DNA of 64,000 nucleotides from Eriocheir sinensis (taxonomy: Eukaryota; Arthropoda; Malacostraca; Decapoda; Varunidae), in the NCBI RefSeq assembly GCF_024679095.1, contig NC_066520.1:14534709-14598708 (forward strand). The letters are read 5' to 3'. Every line of letters starts with the position of its first letter. The stretch's first letter is position 1. The notes under the pieces are model-generated. The model ran no database searches and was not told where the DNA came from. It worked only from the letters and a program-made list of their open reading frames with translations. Shown piece by piece: positions 27,561-38,940 of the stretch. A program made the position numbers and the translations under genes.

Positions 27561-28760
27561 TAACAAGCAACACTCCCTCCCTCCCCTCCATTCCCTCCCC
27601 ACCAGAATAAAATGATAATACACGACACACTGGAGGAGGAGGAAGGAACAAAAAATAACAAGAAGTGTCGTGGAGGCTCTGGGCAAACACCGGGCGTGGC
27701 TCCTTGGGCAGGGCGGCACCTCGCAGGCCCCTCGGTAAACAACGGCCTGCACTCCACTAGCAAGGGTCCCCAAGCTCTTAGTCAGCCCGCCAACTCCTCT
27801 TAACCTCTGCCCTGTTACCTTACACTCCTCCTCCTCCTCCTACTCCTTCTCCTCCTTCTTCTTCTCCTCCTACCTCTCTTCCTTTGCTCTATTACCTCAC
27901 ACTCCTCCTCCTACTCCTCCTCCTACTCCTCCCTCTTCTTCTTTTGCTTCATTACCTCACACTTCTCTTTCTACTCCTTCTACTCCTTCTCTTCCTCTGC
28001 CTTGTTACCTCACACTCCTCCTCCTCCTACTCCTTCTCCTACTCCTCCTTCTCTTCCTCTGCTTTCTTACCTCACTTTCCTCCTCCTATACTCCTCCTTC
28101 ACCTCCTCTTCCCTGATCCCTTACATTTCTCCTACTCCTCCTCCGCCTACTCTTCTTTCTGCTCCTCTACCCTGTTGCCTCACACTCCTCATCCTACTCC
28201 TCCGACTCATACTTCTACTTTTCCTTCTCCTGTTCTAACTCCTATTCCTTTCCCTGCCACTTCTACTTCTACTTCCATTCGTATTGTTTTCCGACTTCTT
28301 TTTATTTTTCTTACTCCCGTTTCTCTTTCTATTTTTTTTCTAATACTCCTCTTCGTTCACCTCCTTCATTTCTTTCTCCTCTTATTCTTTCATTTCTCAC
28401 TTCTTTTTCCTTCTCCTCCTCTAAGTTTTGTTATTGTTCTTGTTCTTCTTTATGTTCTTGGTGCTTTTAATCTCTTTCTCCTTCTTTTTGTTTCTCCTCC
28501 TCCTCCTCCTCCTTCTTTCTCACTCTCCTTACACAACTTCATCCCAACTATGCTCTCCATTCTATACCTCACTCTCTCTCCTTCCTTCTCTCCTTGCATT
28601 CCTCCTCTTCTTCTTTTGTTTTCATATCTTCATATCTCGCATCCACCCATATCCTATCGTTCCTTCTTCCTTCCTTCCTTCATTCATTCATTCCTTCATT
28701 CATTCATTCATTCCTTGCATCACTCTTTCCTTTCTTACCTACTATTTTCCTGCCTTCCTA
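27560..28760. repeat. GC patch then a long CTCCTC/TACTCC tandem pyrimidine array
   Basis: 27660-27800 is a short GC-rich unique patch. From 27815 to about 28250 the phrase TTACCTCACACTCCTCCTCC recurs about six times with variants, about every 55-65 bases. It is followed by C/T-rich sequence and (ATTC)n-like TTCATTCATTCATTCC at about 28677-28720. The 308-codon frame on + is the translation of this array. Confidence 0.82.
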
Positions 28761-29430
28761 AATACCGACGCTCTCTCCCCTCCAGCATCAGAAAGGGAGA
28801 AGTGAAATGACGAACAGTGGAAATACCAAAGAAAACAAGCTGTGTCACAAACGTTACTGACGAAGATATAAACGTTTGCATGCCCCGAGAGGAGAAAGGG
28901 GAAAGGAAAGTAAAAGGAAAAGAAGCTGTGAAGGAACAAAAGGTGAGATGAAGATTGACAGATAGAGAGACAGGTAGAGCGAGAAAGAGAGAAAGAGAAC
29001 AATAAACCGAACACACACACCTGGATATTATAAAAAAAAAAATAATATACGAAACGATGTCTTTAGAAAGTTAAATGGAGATGAAGGGAGTGTCGGCCTT
29101 ACTAATAAAACGCTTGAAAATGATGATGGCCGAGATAATCATGATAGCGTAAAATGAATGATAGAAAACGTTACATACTTCGCTGTAAAACAAATCAGGG
29201 GAGAATTATGACATAGCGAAGGAAAGGAATCGAAAAAGAAAAAATCGTAATAATAAGAAAAGCGTTGGATATTCGGATTAATATTTGTCTGTTAACTTTG
29301 CGAAACCAGAAACAACAACAACAACAAAACCATCAACAACAAAAACAGGCACATAAAAACGAAACATAGACAATAAAACAAGATAAAATAAAGCACAAAA
29401 CAAAGGCATAAGTGATTACAACTGAAGCGC
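28760..29430. other. A-rich unique stretch
   Basis: Unique AT-rich sequence with AACAACAAC near 29310-29345. No open frame above 100 codons and no domain are visible, and no gene is recognised. Confidence 0.45.
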
Positions 29431-29434
29431 TCCC

Positions 29435-29436
<2 letters not shown>

Positions 29437-29469
<33 letters not shown>

Positions 29470-29714
29470 TTTGGCTCGTTCATATTTACTCACACGGCAG
29501 GCGTCACTCATTCCGTCACTCCCTCACACACACCCTCCTCCTCCTCCTCCTCCTCCTCCTCTTTCTCTAGTACTACAGATCACTCATGTGGCAAATCATC
29601 ATATATTCCACTGGAGTAGTCATGAGTGGGAGAGGGAGGAAGGGAGAGAAGGAGAGAAGGGGGAGTGAGTGAGAAGGGAGATAGTGTAGAATGCATAAAC
29701 TGATTGATATACTC

Positions 29715-29792
<78 letters not shown>

Positions 29793-29795
29793 ATA
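29437..29795. repeat. (CA)n, (CTC)n and 80 bp (CT)n
   Basis: (CA)n lies at about 29437-29467, (CTC)n at about 29534-29562 and (CT)n at about 29711-29790. Between them is a short purine-rich GGGAGAG patch at 29625-29680. Confidence 0.95.
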
Positions 29796-29889
29796 AATTC
29801 CCTCTTTAAAGCCTCGTCCCTTCATAATCGTCATTACCTCTCAGCCTCCCAAAATTATCCCCGTCCATAGATTTCACTAGATGTCTCCT

Positions 29890-30135
29890 ATAACCCCTCC
29901 TTTCCCTCCCTCCATCCTTCCCTTCCTTCCTCTCTCCCTCCCACTCCCATTCACTTACCCCCGCAACTCTCTCCCTCCTCTCTCTCTATCATCAGCTCCT
30001 CCTCCCTCCCTCCATCCCTCCCTTCCTTCCTCTCTCCCTCCCATTCCCATTCACTTACCCCCGCAACTCTCTCGCCCTCCTCTCTCTCTCTCATCAGCTC
30101 CTCCTCCCTCCCTCTCTCCCTCCCTCCTCCTCTCC
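29890..30135. repeat. Tandem duplication of about 110 bp, pyrimidine-rich
   Basis: A unit with CTTCCTTCCTCTCTCCCTCC, then CCCATTCACTTACCCCCGCA, then TCATCAGCTCCTCC occurs at about 29895-30003 and 30004-30115, with only minor differences. The frame across it is Pro/Ser-rich low complexity. Confidence 0.85.
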
Positions 30136-30269
30136 AACACAAACAACACCACGCCATCACTCGCACAACTTCTCGCTATTACCGTCACCTGCTTTGAGTT
30201 ATCTCGTCTCTATGGTGGTGCTCGTCCGCCGACCTGCCCGCCCTGACCCCTCCGCCACTAACACGACCA

Positions 30270-30900
30270 TCAGCACTATCACTACTACTACTATTACTTT
30301 TTTTCTTCTTTTTCTTATTCTTGTAGTTTTTGTTCTTGTTTTCATTCTTTTTATTTTTATTTTCTGCTTTGGCTTTTTTTTTCGTCTTCATTTTCTTCTT
30401 TTTCCATTTCTTTTTCTTTTTTTTTCCTTCTCTTCGTTTCCTTCCTCTTGTTCTTGTTCTAATTCTTATTCCTCTACTACGACTACTACTATTACTACTA
30501 CTACTACTACTACTACTACTGTTACTACTACTATTACACGAATACTATTAACTTCTTCCTTTACTACTACTACTACTGCTACTACTGTCTTGTTCTTGTT
30601 CTTCTTCCTTTACTACTACTACTACTACTACTACTACCGAAGGATACTGTAACTGTAGGTTCTGGTAATATTGGTACTAAGGAAGGTAGTGGTAGTTGTA
30701 TTGTAATGTTGGTGGTTGGGATGGTGGTAACACGATGGTGGACGTGGTGATGGTGGTGGTGCTGGTGGCGGTGACAGTTAGGTGGAGGTGGGGGGTGGAG
30801 GCTCTGAGGTATAGGTGGTGATGGTGGTGGTGTAGGTTATGGGATTTATGGTGATGGTGGTGATAATGGTGATGTGGAAGGAGGTCTTAATCTTATACCC
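30270..30900. repeat. (CTA)n, T-rich and GGT-rich triplet repeats
   Basis: ACTACTACTATT triplets begin at 30270. T-rich sequence follows, then (CTA)n at about 30474-30640 in several runs, then G/T-rich GGTGGTGAT triplets at about 30690-30880. No gene is seen, and 30900-31240 is unique AT-rich DNA. Confidence 0.85.
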
Positions 30901-31246
30901 GGTTAATATATACACACAAGAACAACAAAAAACACATCATCAGTCTCTTTCTGTAATTAATGTTTGCTGAAGATGGAGTCACTAGGATCTCAAAAGGAAG
31001 ATAAAACGGCAATAGAATGAACGAACAGAATGGCTTGTAATCAAACACTAAATTATATGTACTCTTCTATACCCATTCTCACTTGTTTACGTTTTTTTTT
31101 TTTTTTCATAAACACAGTAGGAGTTTTTTTTCTTTTTTTGCTTGCTTTTTATAGTGACGTGCAGAGTCCTCTATCGGCGCCTCTTGAAAACAACCATCAA
31201 GGCACTCAACGTTTTCCTTCACTGTTATCATCATTTGTTTATTCCT

Positions 31247-31249
<3 letters not shown>

Positions 31250-31335
<86 letters not shown>

Positions 31336-31440
31336 CTTCATTTTTCCTCTCAACAACCCTTCCCTGCTCCTCCATTTTATTTTACACACACTGACTGCAG
31401 GCGTGAAAGTGATAGAGAGAGAGAGAGAGAGAGAGAGAGC
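31250..31440. repeat. 84 bp (CT)n and short (GA)n
   Basis: A pure (CT)n occupies about 31250-31333 and a (GA)n of about 28 bases lies at 31411-31439. The Ser/Leu and Arg/Glu frames over them are repeat translations. Confidence 0.95.
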
Positions 31441-31559
31441 AACGAAAGAACATCCTCCACCATACATACATACAACTGCTCCGCTCTCTTTCTCTTTGTC
31501 TGTCTCTGTGTCCCTTGCTCTCTCTCTCTCTATCCCTCTCGCTCTCTTTCCCTCCGTCC

Positions 31560-32150
31560 CACCCTCACCCTTCCCGCGCCGCACCTCCCTCGCCGTCCCC
31601 TCTGCCAGTCGATGCAAAGAGGGAAAAAATCAAGGCCTGCCTAGAGCCGGCGAATCTCAGGTTATTGTGGGTTTATTGCTGGTAAACGCGAGGCAATGGA
31701 GCGAGGGACACGGCTGTAATTGGAACCCGGGCAAATGAAAAATCAACTTCCATCATTACAACTTACAACAGATTGCCACCGGCCTGAGCAGGGAGAGCCG
31801 AGAGGGCCGAACGCACCCCGGCACCGCTCCCACGACTTTGGCACCAACGGCACTAGCGCTGGAGGGTCGGTTTGGTCGCTCAGTCCCGGCTCTCGACTTG
31901 CGCCCCTGACCACCGGCACTGTTAGGCTGATGTATAGCGCGCCGGGCATTCCTCACTTGATGGGCAGTTCGGTCGAGTTGACTCCGCTCCAGTTTACACC
32001 ACGGCCGGACGGACCCCACACAACTCGGCCCCGATGACGCCCTGGAAAAGCCTCTTGAAACTTGGCTCGCCCTTGTGGATGGACCGACAGCGTCACGGCC
32101 CCGCGTTTTTCAAGAGGGGCGACGCGAGGCGGGCGAGGGGCGGCCGGCGA
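31560..32150. other. GC-rich unique island
   Basis: About 590 bases of ordinary complexity and high GC contain a + frame of 105 codons (31720-32037) and minus frames of 68 and 87 codons. None has a recognisable domain, so I do not call a gene. The segment could include an exon, a CpG-rich regulatory region or an old duplicate. Confidence 0.3.
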
Positions 32151-32152
32151 GG

Positions 32153-32154
<2 letters not shown>

Positions 32155-32183
<29 letters not shown>

Positions 32184-32322
32184 GTGTGCGTGTGCGTGTG
32201 TGTGTGTGTGTGTTTGTGGCCGTTAAAAGGGAAAGGAGGGAACGAAGCGATGCAGGAATTTGACATCACGGAAAACTTATCTCGATGGAAACACATAGAT
32301 GCAGGCACGAATAAACACACAA

Positions 32323-32383
<61 letters not shown>

Positions 32384-32385
32384 TA
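32155..32385. repeat. (GT)n and (CA)n tracts
   Basis: (GT)n with GTGCG interruptions lies at about 32155-32215 and (CA)n at about 32323-32382. The two tracts are complementary and about 110 bases apart, so the strands could in principle form a long hairpin. Confidence 0.93.
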
Positions 32386-32639
32386 GAGGAGGGTGCCAAG
32401 CGAGAGAAGGAAGTAAGGAAAGAAGGAATGGGTAAAGGATTGAATGTAGGAAGGAAAGAACGAGAGAAAGAAAGAATAAGTGAAATGAAGAAAGAAGACA
32501 AGAAACGTTTATATCATATCAATGGAAAATAGAAAGTTAGAATGATGATAGAAGGGAAGATAAGGAAAAACAAGAAAGGCAAAAAGAACGACCAACCCAA
32601 CACAAAGGAAAAAAAGAAAAGAAGAAGCAGGGTGTCAGT

Positions 32640-33250
32640 GTTAGGAGCCGTGATAGCAATGGTGGTGGTGGTGGTGGTGATGAGGGTGGTGATGGCAGAG
32701 GGGTCGTAACAACACTATGGCATACTTGATTAGATTGGAACCCTGGCGGACCTCCTTTCCCCATCCCAAAAACATCCTCCCTTGCCCCTCCTACTCCTCC
32801 TCCTCCTCCTCTCTTCCTCGCTCCCTCCTCCTCCTCCTCGTCCCCTTCTCCTTGCCTCCTCATCCTTTTCAGCATTCCCTCCTCATCGCCCTCTCCTTCT
32901 CGCCCCTTTCTCCCTGCCCCCTTCTCTTCTTCGCCCCTCCTCCTCTTCCTCCATTCCTTTTTCTCACCCCCTCCTTTTTCCCCTCTATTCTTTGTCCCCT
33001 TCTCTTTGCCCCCACCTCTTCCTCGTTTCCTCCTCTTTGCACCCTCCTCCTCCTCCTCTCTTCATCGCCTTGTCTTCCTCCTCCCCTCTTTGCCCCCTTC
33101 TTTTCCCCACGCCCTCCTCTTTCCGACTTCTTCTTGCCCCCTTTTCCTGTTCCTCCTCCTCAATTCCTCCTCCTCCTTTCCGTCCCCTCCTCCGCGCCCC
33201 CTCCCCTTGCCCCCTCCTCGGTCCTTTCCCCAGCCAGGCAGCCGACTATG
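32640..33250. repeat. Pyrimidine-rich low-complexity block
   Basis: A (GGT)n patch at about 32660-32695 precedes C/T-rich sequence with CCCCTCCTC, TTGCCCCC and TTCTC phrases from 32745 to 33225. Three overlapping Pro/Leu/Ser-rich frames of 81-236 codons are compositional. Confidence 0.75.
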
Positions 33251-33477
33251 AAAAGACGAGCGGCGGCCTGGAATCACTCAGCGCTCCCCTCGCCTTTGTG
33301 GAAGCCGCCGCGCCGGGCCACAGCATCCATCATGGGCGGCGGGCGTGTTGCGGGGAGCACACCCATTTTGTACACACAGCCTCCCTTCGAGTGGATAATT
33401 GGAATCGAGAGTCAAGTGCGCCGCTAGCTGGTGTGAGGGAGGGCGCGGAAGGAGTGTGAGGAGGATCTGTGAGAGAA

Positions 33478-34700
33478 AATAGGAAAAGGAGGAAGAGGAA
33501 GGAGAGGACACAATGAGAGAAGGGAGGAAAAGGAGCAAGAGGAAAGAGAGGAGATAAAGAGAGAAGGGAGGAAAAGGAGGAAGAGGAAGGAGAGGAGATA
33601 ATGAGAGAAGGGAGGAAAAGGAGGAAGAGGAAGGAGAGGAGATAATGAGAGAAGGGAGGAAAAGGAGGAAGAGGAAGGAGAGGAGACAATGAGATAAGGG
33701 AGGAAGAGGAGCAGGAGGAAGTAGAGGAAAGTGTATGTGAAGGAGCTGTGAGAGAAAGAAGGAGAAGGAGGAAGAGGAAGGAGAGGAGAGTGCGTTTGAG
33801 GGGAAGGAGAAGGAGCAAGAATGGGAAGGAAGTGTGAGAGAGGAAGATGAGGAGAGTATGTGAGAAGGAGGAGCTGTTAAAAAAGGGAAGAGAAGAGGAA
33901 GGAAAGATGGGTGTGTAAGGAGATCTGAGAAGAGGGAGAAGAAGAAAGTGGAAGTGCGGGAAAGACATGATAAAGGATATAGAGTACAAGGAGAAAGAGG
34001 AGAGCACTTTAAGAGCACGCGAGGGAATATGAGGAGGCTTATAAGATGAGGACGAGGATGAGCAAGAGAATAGATAACGCTGGAAATGAGGTTAGAGCCT
34101 AGTAGTAAAATCAACCAAACGACGAAGGCAAGATGGAAGACAGGGAGGAAGAGGACAAAAAACACGAAGATGAGAGCAAGAACGAAAGCAAGAGGGAACA
34201 AGGAGAGGGACAAAATATAGTGACGTAAATTAAAGCGAAAAGATGAACGAATGAATGAGCGAATGACAAAGACAAAAACGCGAAGATGGAATAAACAGGA
34301 ATGACGAAGAAGGCGTAGAAGGTGAAAATGAGAACGAGGAAGCGAAGGAGAACAAAAGGAAGATAGAAAACAGGGATAAAAACGAATACTTAAGCAAGGA
34401 GAACAAGAAAGATAAGTAGGAGCTAAAATAAGAAGAACGGCGATTGAAAAAAAAGAAAGCAGAATGAGAAAAACAAAACATCAGAAGTAGAAGAAGAAAA
34501 AGCACAAGTAGATGAAGAAGGAGGAGGAGGAGGAGGAGCACGAGAAGGAGAAGTAATAGATGGAAAAAGAAGTAGGAGAAGTAGTGAATGACAATGAGGA
34601 GGCAGAGGAGGAGGAGGAGGAGGAGGAGGAATAGAAGTACAGAAGGAGTAGAAGGATGGGAGGAGGAGGGGAAGGAGGAGTAGCAAGGGGATTTAATAGT
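33478..34700. repeat. 44 bp purine minisatellite and purine-rich stretch
   Basis: The unit AGGAAAAGGAGGAAGAGGAA plus GGAGAGGAGATAATGAGAGA recurs from 33481 with a period of about 44 bases, about five copies to about 33720. Diverged AGGAGAAGG-type sequence continues to about 34000. (GGA)n patches lie at about 34515-34540 and 34605-34630. The long minus-strand Ser/Pro/Leu frames (311, 225 codons) are its translation. Confidence 0.88.
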
Positions 34701-34869
34701 GAAGGAAAGTATCAACGAGATGGAATAACGTAGTGCCAGAAGTTCCCAGGTCAGTACATCCAATAAACATCCCCCCTCCCCCCCTTCCCCCTCCCTCCCC
34801 CCTTTGGCCCCCTGGCGGACAAAAATTGTGTTGAATGTTGTACTGGTGCTTTGGAACTTTCGTCACGCC

Positions 34870-35126
34870 TCATGAGAGAGAGAGAGAGAGAGAGAGAGAC
34901 ACACACACACACACACTCAAAAAGACCTCCAGCTTCATTTTTTTTTCATTATCACTCCTACATTCACCACCACCACCACCATCTTCACCACCACCACAAT
35001 CACCACCACCACAATCACCACCACACCACACACCCAATACACTAAATCACCCTCACACACTCGCAATCACTTATCCGTTTTCTCGTTACCACATAGTTTT
35101 TTTCACCCCAGTCCCCCAATCTCCCT

Positions 35127-35190
<64 letters not shown>
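34870..35190. repeat. (GA)n, (CA)n, (CCA)n and (CT)n tracts
   Basis: (GA)n at 34873-34899 continues into (CA)n to 34917. (CAC)n-like ACCACCACCA sequence lies at about 34965-35035 and (CT)n at about 35121-35188. Confidence 0.94.
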
Positions 35191-35193
<3 letters not shown>

Positions 35194-35379
35194 GCTGTTA
35201 AGTCTTCGCATTTTCCGCGTGTCCTGTTTTCAGCCTCATCGTTATTCAGGGGCGCCGGCCTATTTGTCTTCCTCTAGCCTAATACCACTCGCCTCGGTCA
35301 CCACGAATTGGAGGACGACGAGAGGCAGGGGGCGAGAGGGCGAGGGAGAGGGAGGGAGCGAGTGGGAGTGACAAGGACA

Positions 35380-35735
35380 AAGGACAGGAAGAGCAGAACG
35401 TGTTGGCGGTGGAGGAGAAGGAAGAGGAGGAGGTGGAAGGAGGAGGATGTGATGCAGAACGTGTTGGTGGAGGAGAAGGAAGAGGAGGAGGTGGTGGAAG
35501 GAGGAAAAGGATGTGGAGTTGGTAGTGGTAGAGATGAAAGAAGAGTAGATGGAGAACTAGAGATGATGGAAGGAATGAACTGCAAAGTAGGAAGAGATAT
35601 AGTGAAGCTGAAGATGGAACTGGAGGAGGGAGAAAGAAGAAGAAGAAGACGAAGACGAAGACGAAAAATAAAAGGAGAAGAAGAAGACAAAAAAGAAGAA
35701 GAAGCAGAAGACGAAGAAGAAGAAAAAGAAGGAGC
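35380..35735. repeat. GGA/GAA-rich block with a 60 bp duplication
   Basis: CAGAACGTGTTGG followed by GGAGAAGGAAGAGGAGGAGG occurs at about 35394 and 35453. GAAGAAGAC triplets follow at about 35635-35735. The Arg/Glu/Lys frame on + is compositional. 35740-36210 is unique DNA in which no gene is recognised. Confidence 0.82.
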
Positions 35736-36213
35736 AAATCTGACGTTGAAATAAAAACTAATTTCCTTCAACTATTTTCTGACAGCACATCGATTAGGAA
35801 AAAGTAAAGTTCGGGCATACACTATAGCTTCGCATGGCCTCAGTGTACTCATCCCCAGCTGATTGACTTTTGAGTATGTGACACTGAGAGCCCATTACTC
35901 CGAGACACAGGACAAGTATGACATCAAGGTTACCACAGTTTACCCTCCCCAGGTTACCCCATGTCCCCTCTCCCCCCACATACTCACAAAGACGAGATTA
36001 TTTCCTTCACTCAAACTCGCACTGACTCCAGAAAGCGCAGTCATTTTACGCGGCGGGCAACACAACGCAACACAACCCATGAATGCACATTGTCATCGCC
36101 GCTCCTGCCCGGACTCACTATTTGGACCGTCTCTATAGCCCTTCCTTCCCTCCTCCTTTTCCTTTCTCCCTTCCCTTGTTTCCTACTGCAGACATCAAAA
36201 GCCACGTCACCCT

Positions 36214-36356
36214 CATAAGAAGAACGTAAGGAGTCTGCAAGAGGCCGGTTGGCCTATACATGGCAGCTCCTGTACACTCAACCCCACCTTACCTCACCAT
36301 CCATGGCTTTATCTAACCTCTTCTTGAATGTATCTATGGTATTGGCACCCACAACA
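36214..36356 (-). mobile_element. LINE 3' fragment B (GACTCCTTACGTTCTTAT-tail family)
   Basis: On the minus strand the fragment begins in the last codons of ORF2 (GANTIDTFKKRLDKAMDGE, then a stop). It continues into a 3' UTR containing GGAGCTGCC and GGCCAACCGGCCTCTTGC and ends GACTCCTTACGTTCTT. It is severely 5'-truncated. Its 5' end directly abuts the tail repeats of fragment A. Confidence 0.8.
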
Positions 36357-36748
36357 TAAGAACATAAGAACATAAGAACATAGGAGTCTGCAAGAGGCCG
36401 GCAGGCCTGTACTAGGCAGCTCCCCTGAACCTATGCTCCCGTGTAGCTCCCGTGTATCTAACCCCACCTAATATCGCTGTCCATAAATTTATCTAATCTA
36501 TTTTTTAATGTGACAATTGTATTGGCACTCACCACGTGGCTGCTAAGCCTATTCCACTCATCCACCATCCTGTATGTAAACCAATTTTTGTCTATGTCCC
36601 TGTTGAATCTGAATTTATCCAGTTTAAACCCATTACTTCGTGTCTTACCCGGTTCTCTTACCAACAAAACCTTATGAATGTCTCCCATATCAAAGCCCTT
36701 CATCCATTTATACTTTCTAAAGTTCATCACACTTATCCGTATCATACC
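36357..36748 (-). mobile_element. LINE 3' fragment A (same family as B)
   Basis: The minus strand encodes the C-terminal end of a LINE ORF2. It includes KYKWMKGFD, KTRSNGFKLDKFRFNRDI, a NWFTYRMVDEWNRL motif and KNRLDKFMDS, then a stop. The 3' UTR carries GGCCTCTTGCAGACTCC and ends in (CTTATGTT)n repeats at about 36357-36385. It is 5'-truncated and interrupts the 3' end of the repeat-protein pseudogene at about 36745. Confidence 0.88.
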
Positions 36749-37371
36749 TACTCTCCACAGATGTTTCCCTAATGGTTTCCTCTAAAGGTAGTGTTTCTTC
36801 TTTCTCTGTTGCTAATATTTGATTCGTTTTATTGCCGGGCAGAATCTCCTTAGTTACCTCTGTTCGTTCTACTTTCAGAGATTCATTCCCCTTCTCTGTA
36901 AAATTCTTAGTCTCCACAAATATCTCCTTGATGGTTTCCTGTGAAGGTAGTTTTTCTTCTTTCTCTGTTACGAAAACTTCATTCGTTTTATTGCCAGGCA
37001 GAATCTCCACTGTTTTTTTCTGTTCGTTCTACCTTCTGAGGCCCATCGCTATTTTCTGTAACATTTTTACTTTCGTCAAATGTCTCCATAATGGTTTCCT
37101 GTGACGGTAGTTTTTTTTCTTTCTCCGTTACGAAAACTTCGTTCGTTTTATCGCCAGGCAGAATCTACACTGTTTTTTTCTGTACGTTCTACCTTCTGTG
37201 GTCCATTGTCCTTATCTGTAGTATTCTTACTCTCATCAAATGTCTCCTTAATGGTTTCCTGAGAAGGTAGATTTTCTTCTTTCTCTACCACTAAAACTTC
37301 ATTCGTTTTATTGCCGGGCAAAATCTCCGTTGCTCTCTCTGTTCGTTCTACTTTTTGAGGTTCGTCGCTCT
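36745..37371 (-). repeat. About four tandem 159 bp modules inside the pseudogene
   Basis: Module boundaries on the minus strand are about 37371-37213, 37212-37053, 37052-36893 and 36892-36745. Each encodes a diverged QKVERTE, EILPGNKTN, LPSQETIKE, ESKNTTDKD series. The period of 53 codons equals that of residues 221-326 of the intact gene. Confidence 0.8.
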
Positions 37372-37725
37372 TTCCTGAGGCACTAAATGTAGTTTCTGTT
37401 TTGTTTCTACCTTGGTCATCCGCCCCTACCTTCGAAACAAGAAAAGTTGCGGCTTTATCGTCCTTCGGCTTTTCTTGAGTGGCATTGGTAAGAGGCTGTA
37501 CTGTTGCTTCCTTCTTTATAACAACTTCCTCGTGTATTTCATTACCCTCTTCGTACGTGACCTTTTTCACGTCCACCGTCTGTGTTAGGGACCCGTTGTG
37601 TGGAGTGGTTTGCGTCAGAGTTTCGCTCTCTGTGACAGATTTTTCGCCACTTTCTTTATCTTCTTCATCAATAACAACCTGTGTTTCCGTAGTCTTCCGT
37701 AGGATCCGTTTTGGTAGAACAGGGA
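36750..37725 (-). pseudogene. Decayed paralogue of the secreted repeat-protein gene
   Basis: Seen: on the minus strand, 37700 to about 37370 aligns closely with residues 115-222 of the intact gene at 41227-45105 (shared GEKSVTE, TQTVDV, EVVIKKE, VGADD motifs). Next come about four copies of the 53-residue module containing ERTE, EILPGNKTNE and EKEE, against two in the intact gene. The start and signal-peptide part is missing. Frame breaks occur near 37710 and in two successive modules (about 37170-37180 and 37010-37020), where a run of seven A replaces the expected six. One of these modules also has an in-frame TAG if corrected. The C-terminal part is replaced by LINE fragment A. Known: no family recognised. 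Inference: a tandem duplicate, recently enough functional that protein similarity is still strong, now dead. Confidence 0.8.
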
Positions 37726-38030
37726 AAGTTGAGCGAAAGAAAGCACACACACTCTTTGCTCCTCCTCCTTTACCCTCCCATCTAAGTATCTTCCCTTTCC
37801 CTCTCGTTCCTCCTCCTTTTCCTCGATTTTATTCCTTCCTTCGGTCTTTCCCTTTCTTACTCTTTCCCTGCCGTCCCTCTTACAGAAGCCAAACAACCAC
37901 CTTTACCCTCTTCCCTCTCTTAATTCTCCCTTTTCCTTCTTCCTTTCTGTCTGTCCCTTTCCTTTCTCCAGCAGATATCAACCACCCCCTCATCCCCTTA
38001 CTCCCCCCTTCCTCCCCCACCCACCCCGTC
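37726..38030. other. Pyrimidine-rich spacer upstream of the pseudogene
   Basis: C/T-rich low-complexity sequence on + (CCTTTCC, TCCTCC). No signal-peptide exon for the pseudogene is recognisable here. Confidence 0.45.
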
Positions 38031-38270
38031 TAAGAGCACGCACATACTCAGCATTCCTTCGTCAGCGGCCGCGAGCACCCACGTAAATCGCCGCCGAGTA
38101 CCGCTTAAAAGGGCGCCGTCCACCCGCCTGGAAAACAGCACTTGCCAAACAGCCGTGCATTCCCGCGGGAGCACCGTGGCGCCGCTGTTAATTACCCTAA
38201 TGAGAGAAAACCTACAGGGCGGGACGCGAGGCAAAGTTTCCGTCATAGCTTACCTGGTTAGTGTTGCGTG
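38030..38270. other. GC-moderate unique island, candidate conserved non-coding DNA
   Basis: About 240 bases of ordinary complexity, CpG-rich, with TTAATTACCCTAATGAG near 38188. No domain-bearing frame is seen. 38270-38860 beyond it is G/T- then AT-rich DNA with GTTGCTGTCT triplicated at about 38404-38432. Confidence 0.25.
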
Positions 38271-38861
38271 GTGCTGCTGTGTTGTTGTGGCTTGCTGTGG
38301 GTTGTTGTGGTTTGTTATGGCTGGCTCTGGTTTGCTCTGGCTTGCTTGGTTCCTGCATTTTCCGCCAGTAGTGTTATAGGTTGTGTTATTGATAGCGGTG
38401 ATGCTGTCTGTTGCTGTCTGTTGCTGTCTGTTGCTACTTCCCGTTCTGCTCTTGGTATTGCTTTTGCTGTTGTTACGTCTGTACAGTTTCTACCACCAAT
38501 GCATCCACTCTTAGTACTGTTGTTGTTGTTTCTGTTCATTTTGCTGTAACTATCATCTGTTTTCTTTTGTGTTACCTCCCACTCCTCTTCTTGTTGTTGT
38601 TTTAGCAGCCGAGGTTACACACACTGATAGAAGAGGAACAAAGAATTAAAGGAAGAAAAGAAAGTAGGAAATAAGAACAGAACTACTTGTAAACAAAGGT
38701 ATTCATAATTAAAGGCTAATGATGTGTTTTTTTCATATACATTTTTTTTTTTTCGTTGACGTAAAATATATATGGAAGACAAACTAATGATGGGAGTTTT
38801 CCGTTAAAGGTCTTGGGTAATAAACGGCAGCAGCATGATGTAATTAGACGTTAACGAAGGA

Positions 38862-38865
<4 letters not shown>

Positions 38866-38937
<72 letters not shown>
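38866..38937. repeat. 72 bp (CT)n
   Basis: A pure CT tract. It is followed to 39400 by C/T-rich sequence with (CTC)n at about 39325-39352. Confidence 0.95.

Positions 38938-38940
<3 letters not shown>

Noticed and set aside
26841..27773. 310-codon minus-strand frame rich in Phe, Leu, Cys and Val that resembles a membrane protein
   Set aside because: The hydrophobicity comes from T-rich minus-strand composition (A-rich + strand). There is no domain, and the N-terminal part crosses unrelated GC-rich sequence.
31720..32037. 105-codon frame of ordinary complexity in a GC-rich island
   Set aside because: GC-rich DNA yields chance frames of this length; frames exist on both strands and none resembles a known protein. 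Kept only as a unique island.
32155..32385. Complementary (GT)n and (CA)n tracts read as a hairpin RNA gene or inverted-repeat transposon
   Set aside because: Complementarity is only that of dinucleotide repeats; there are no unique arms and no target duplication.
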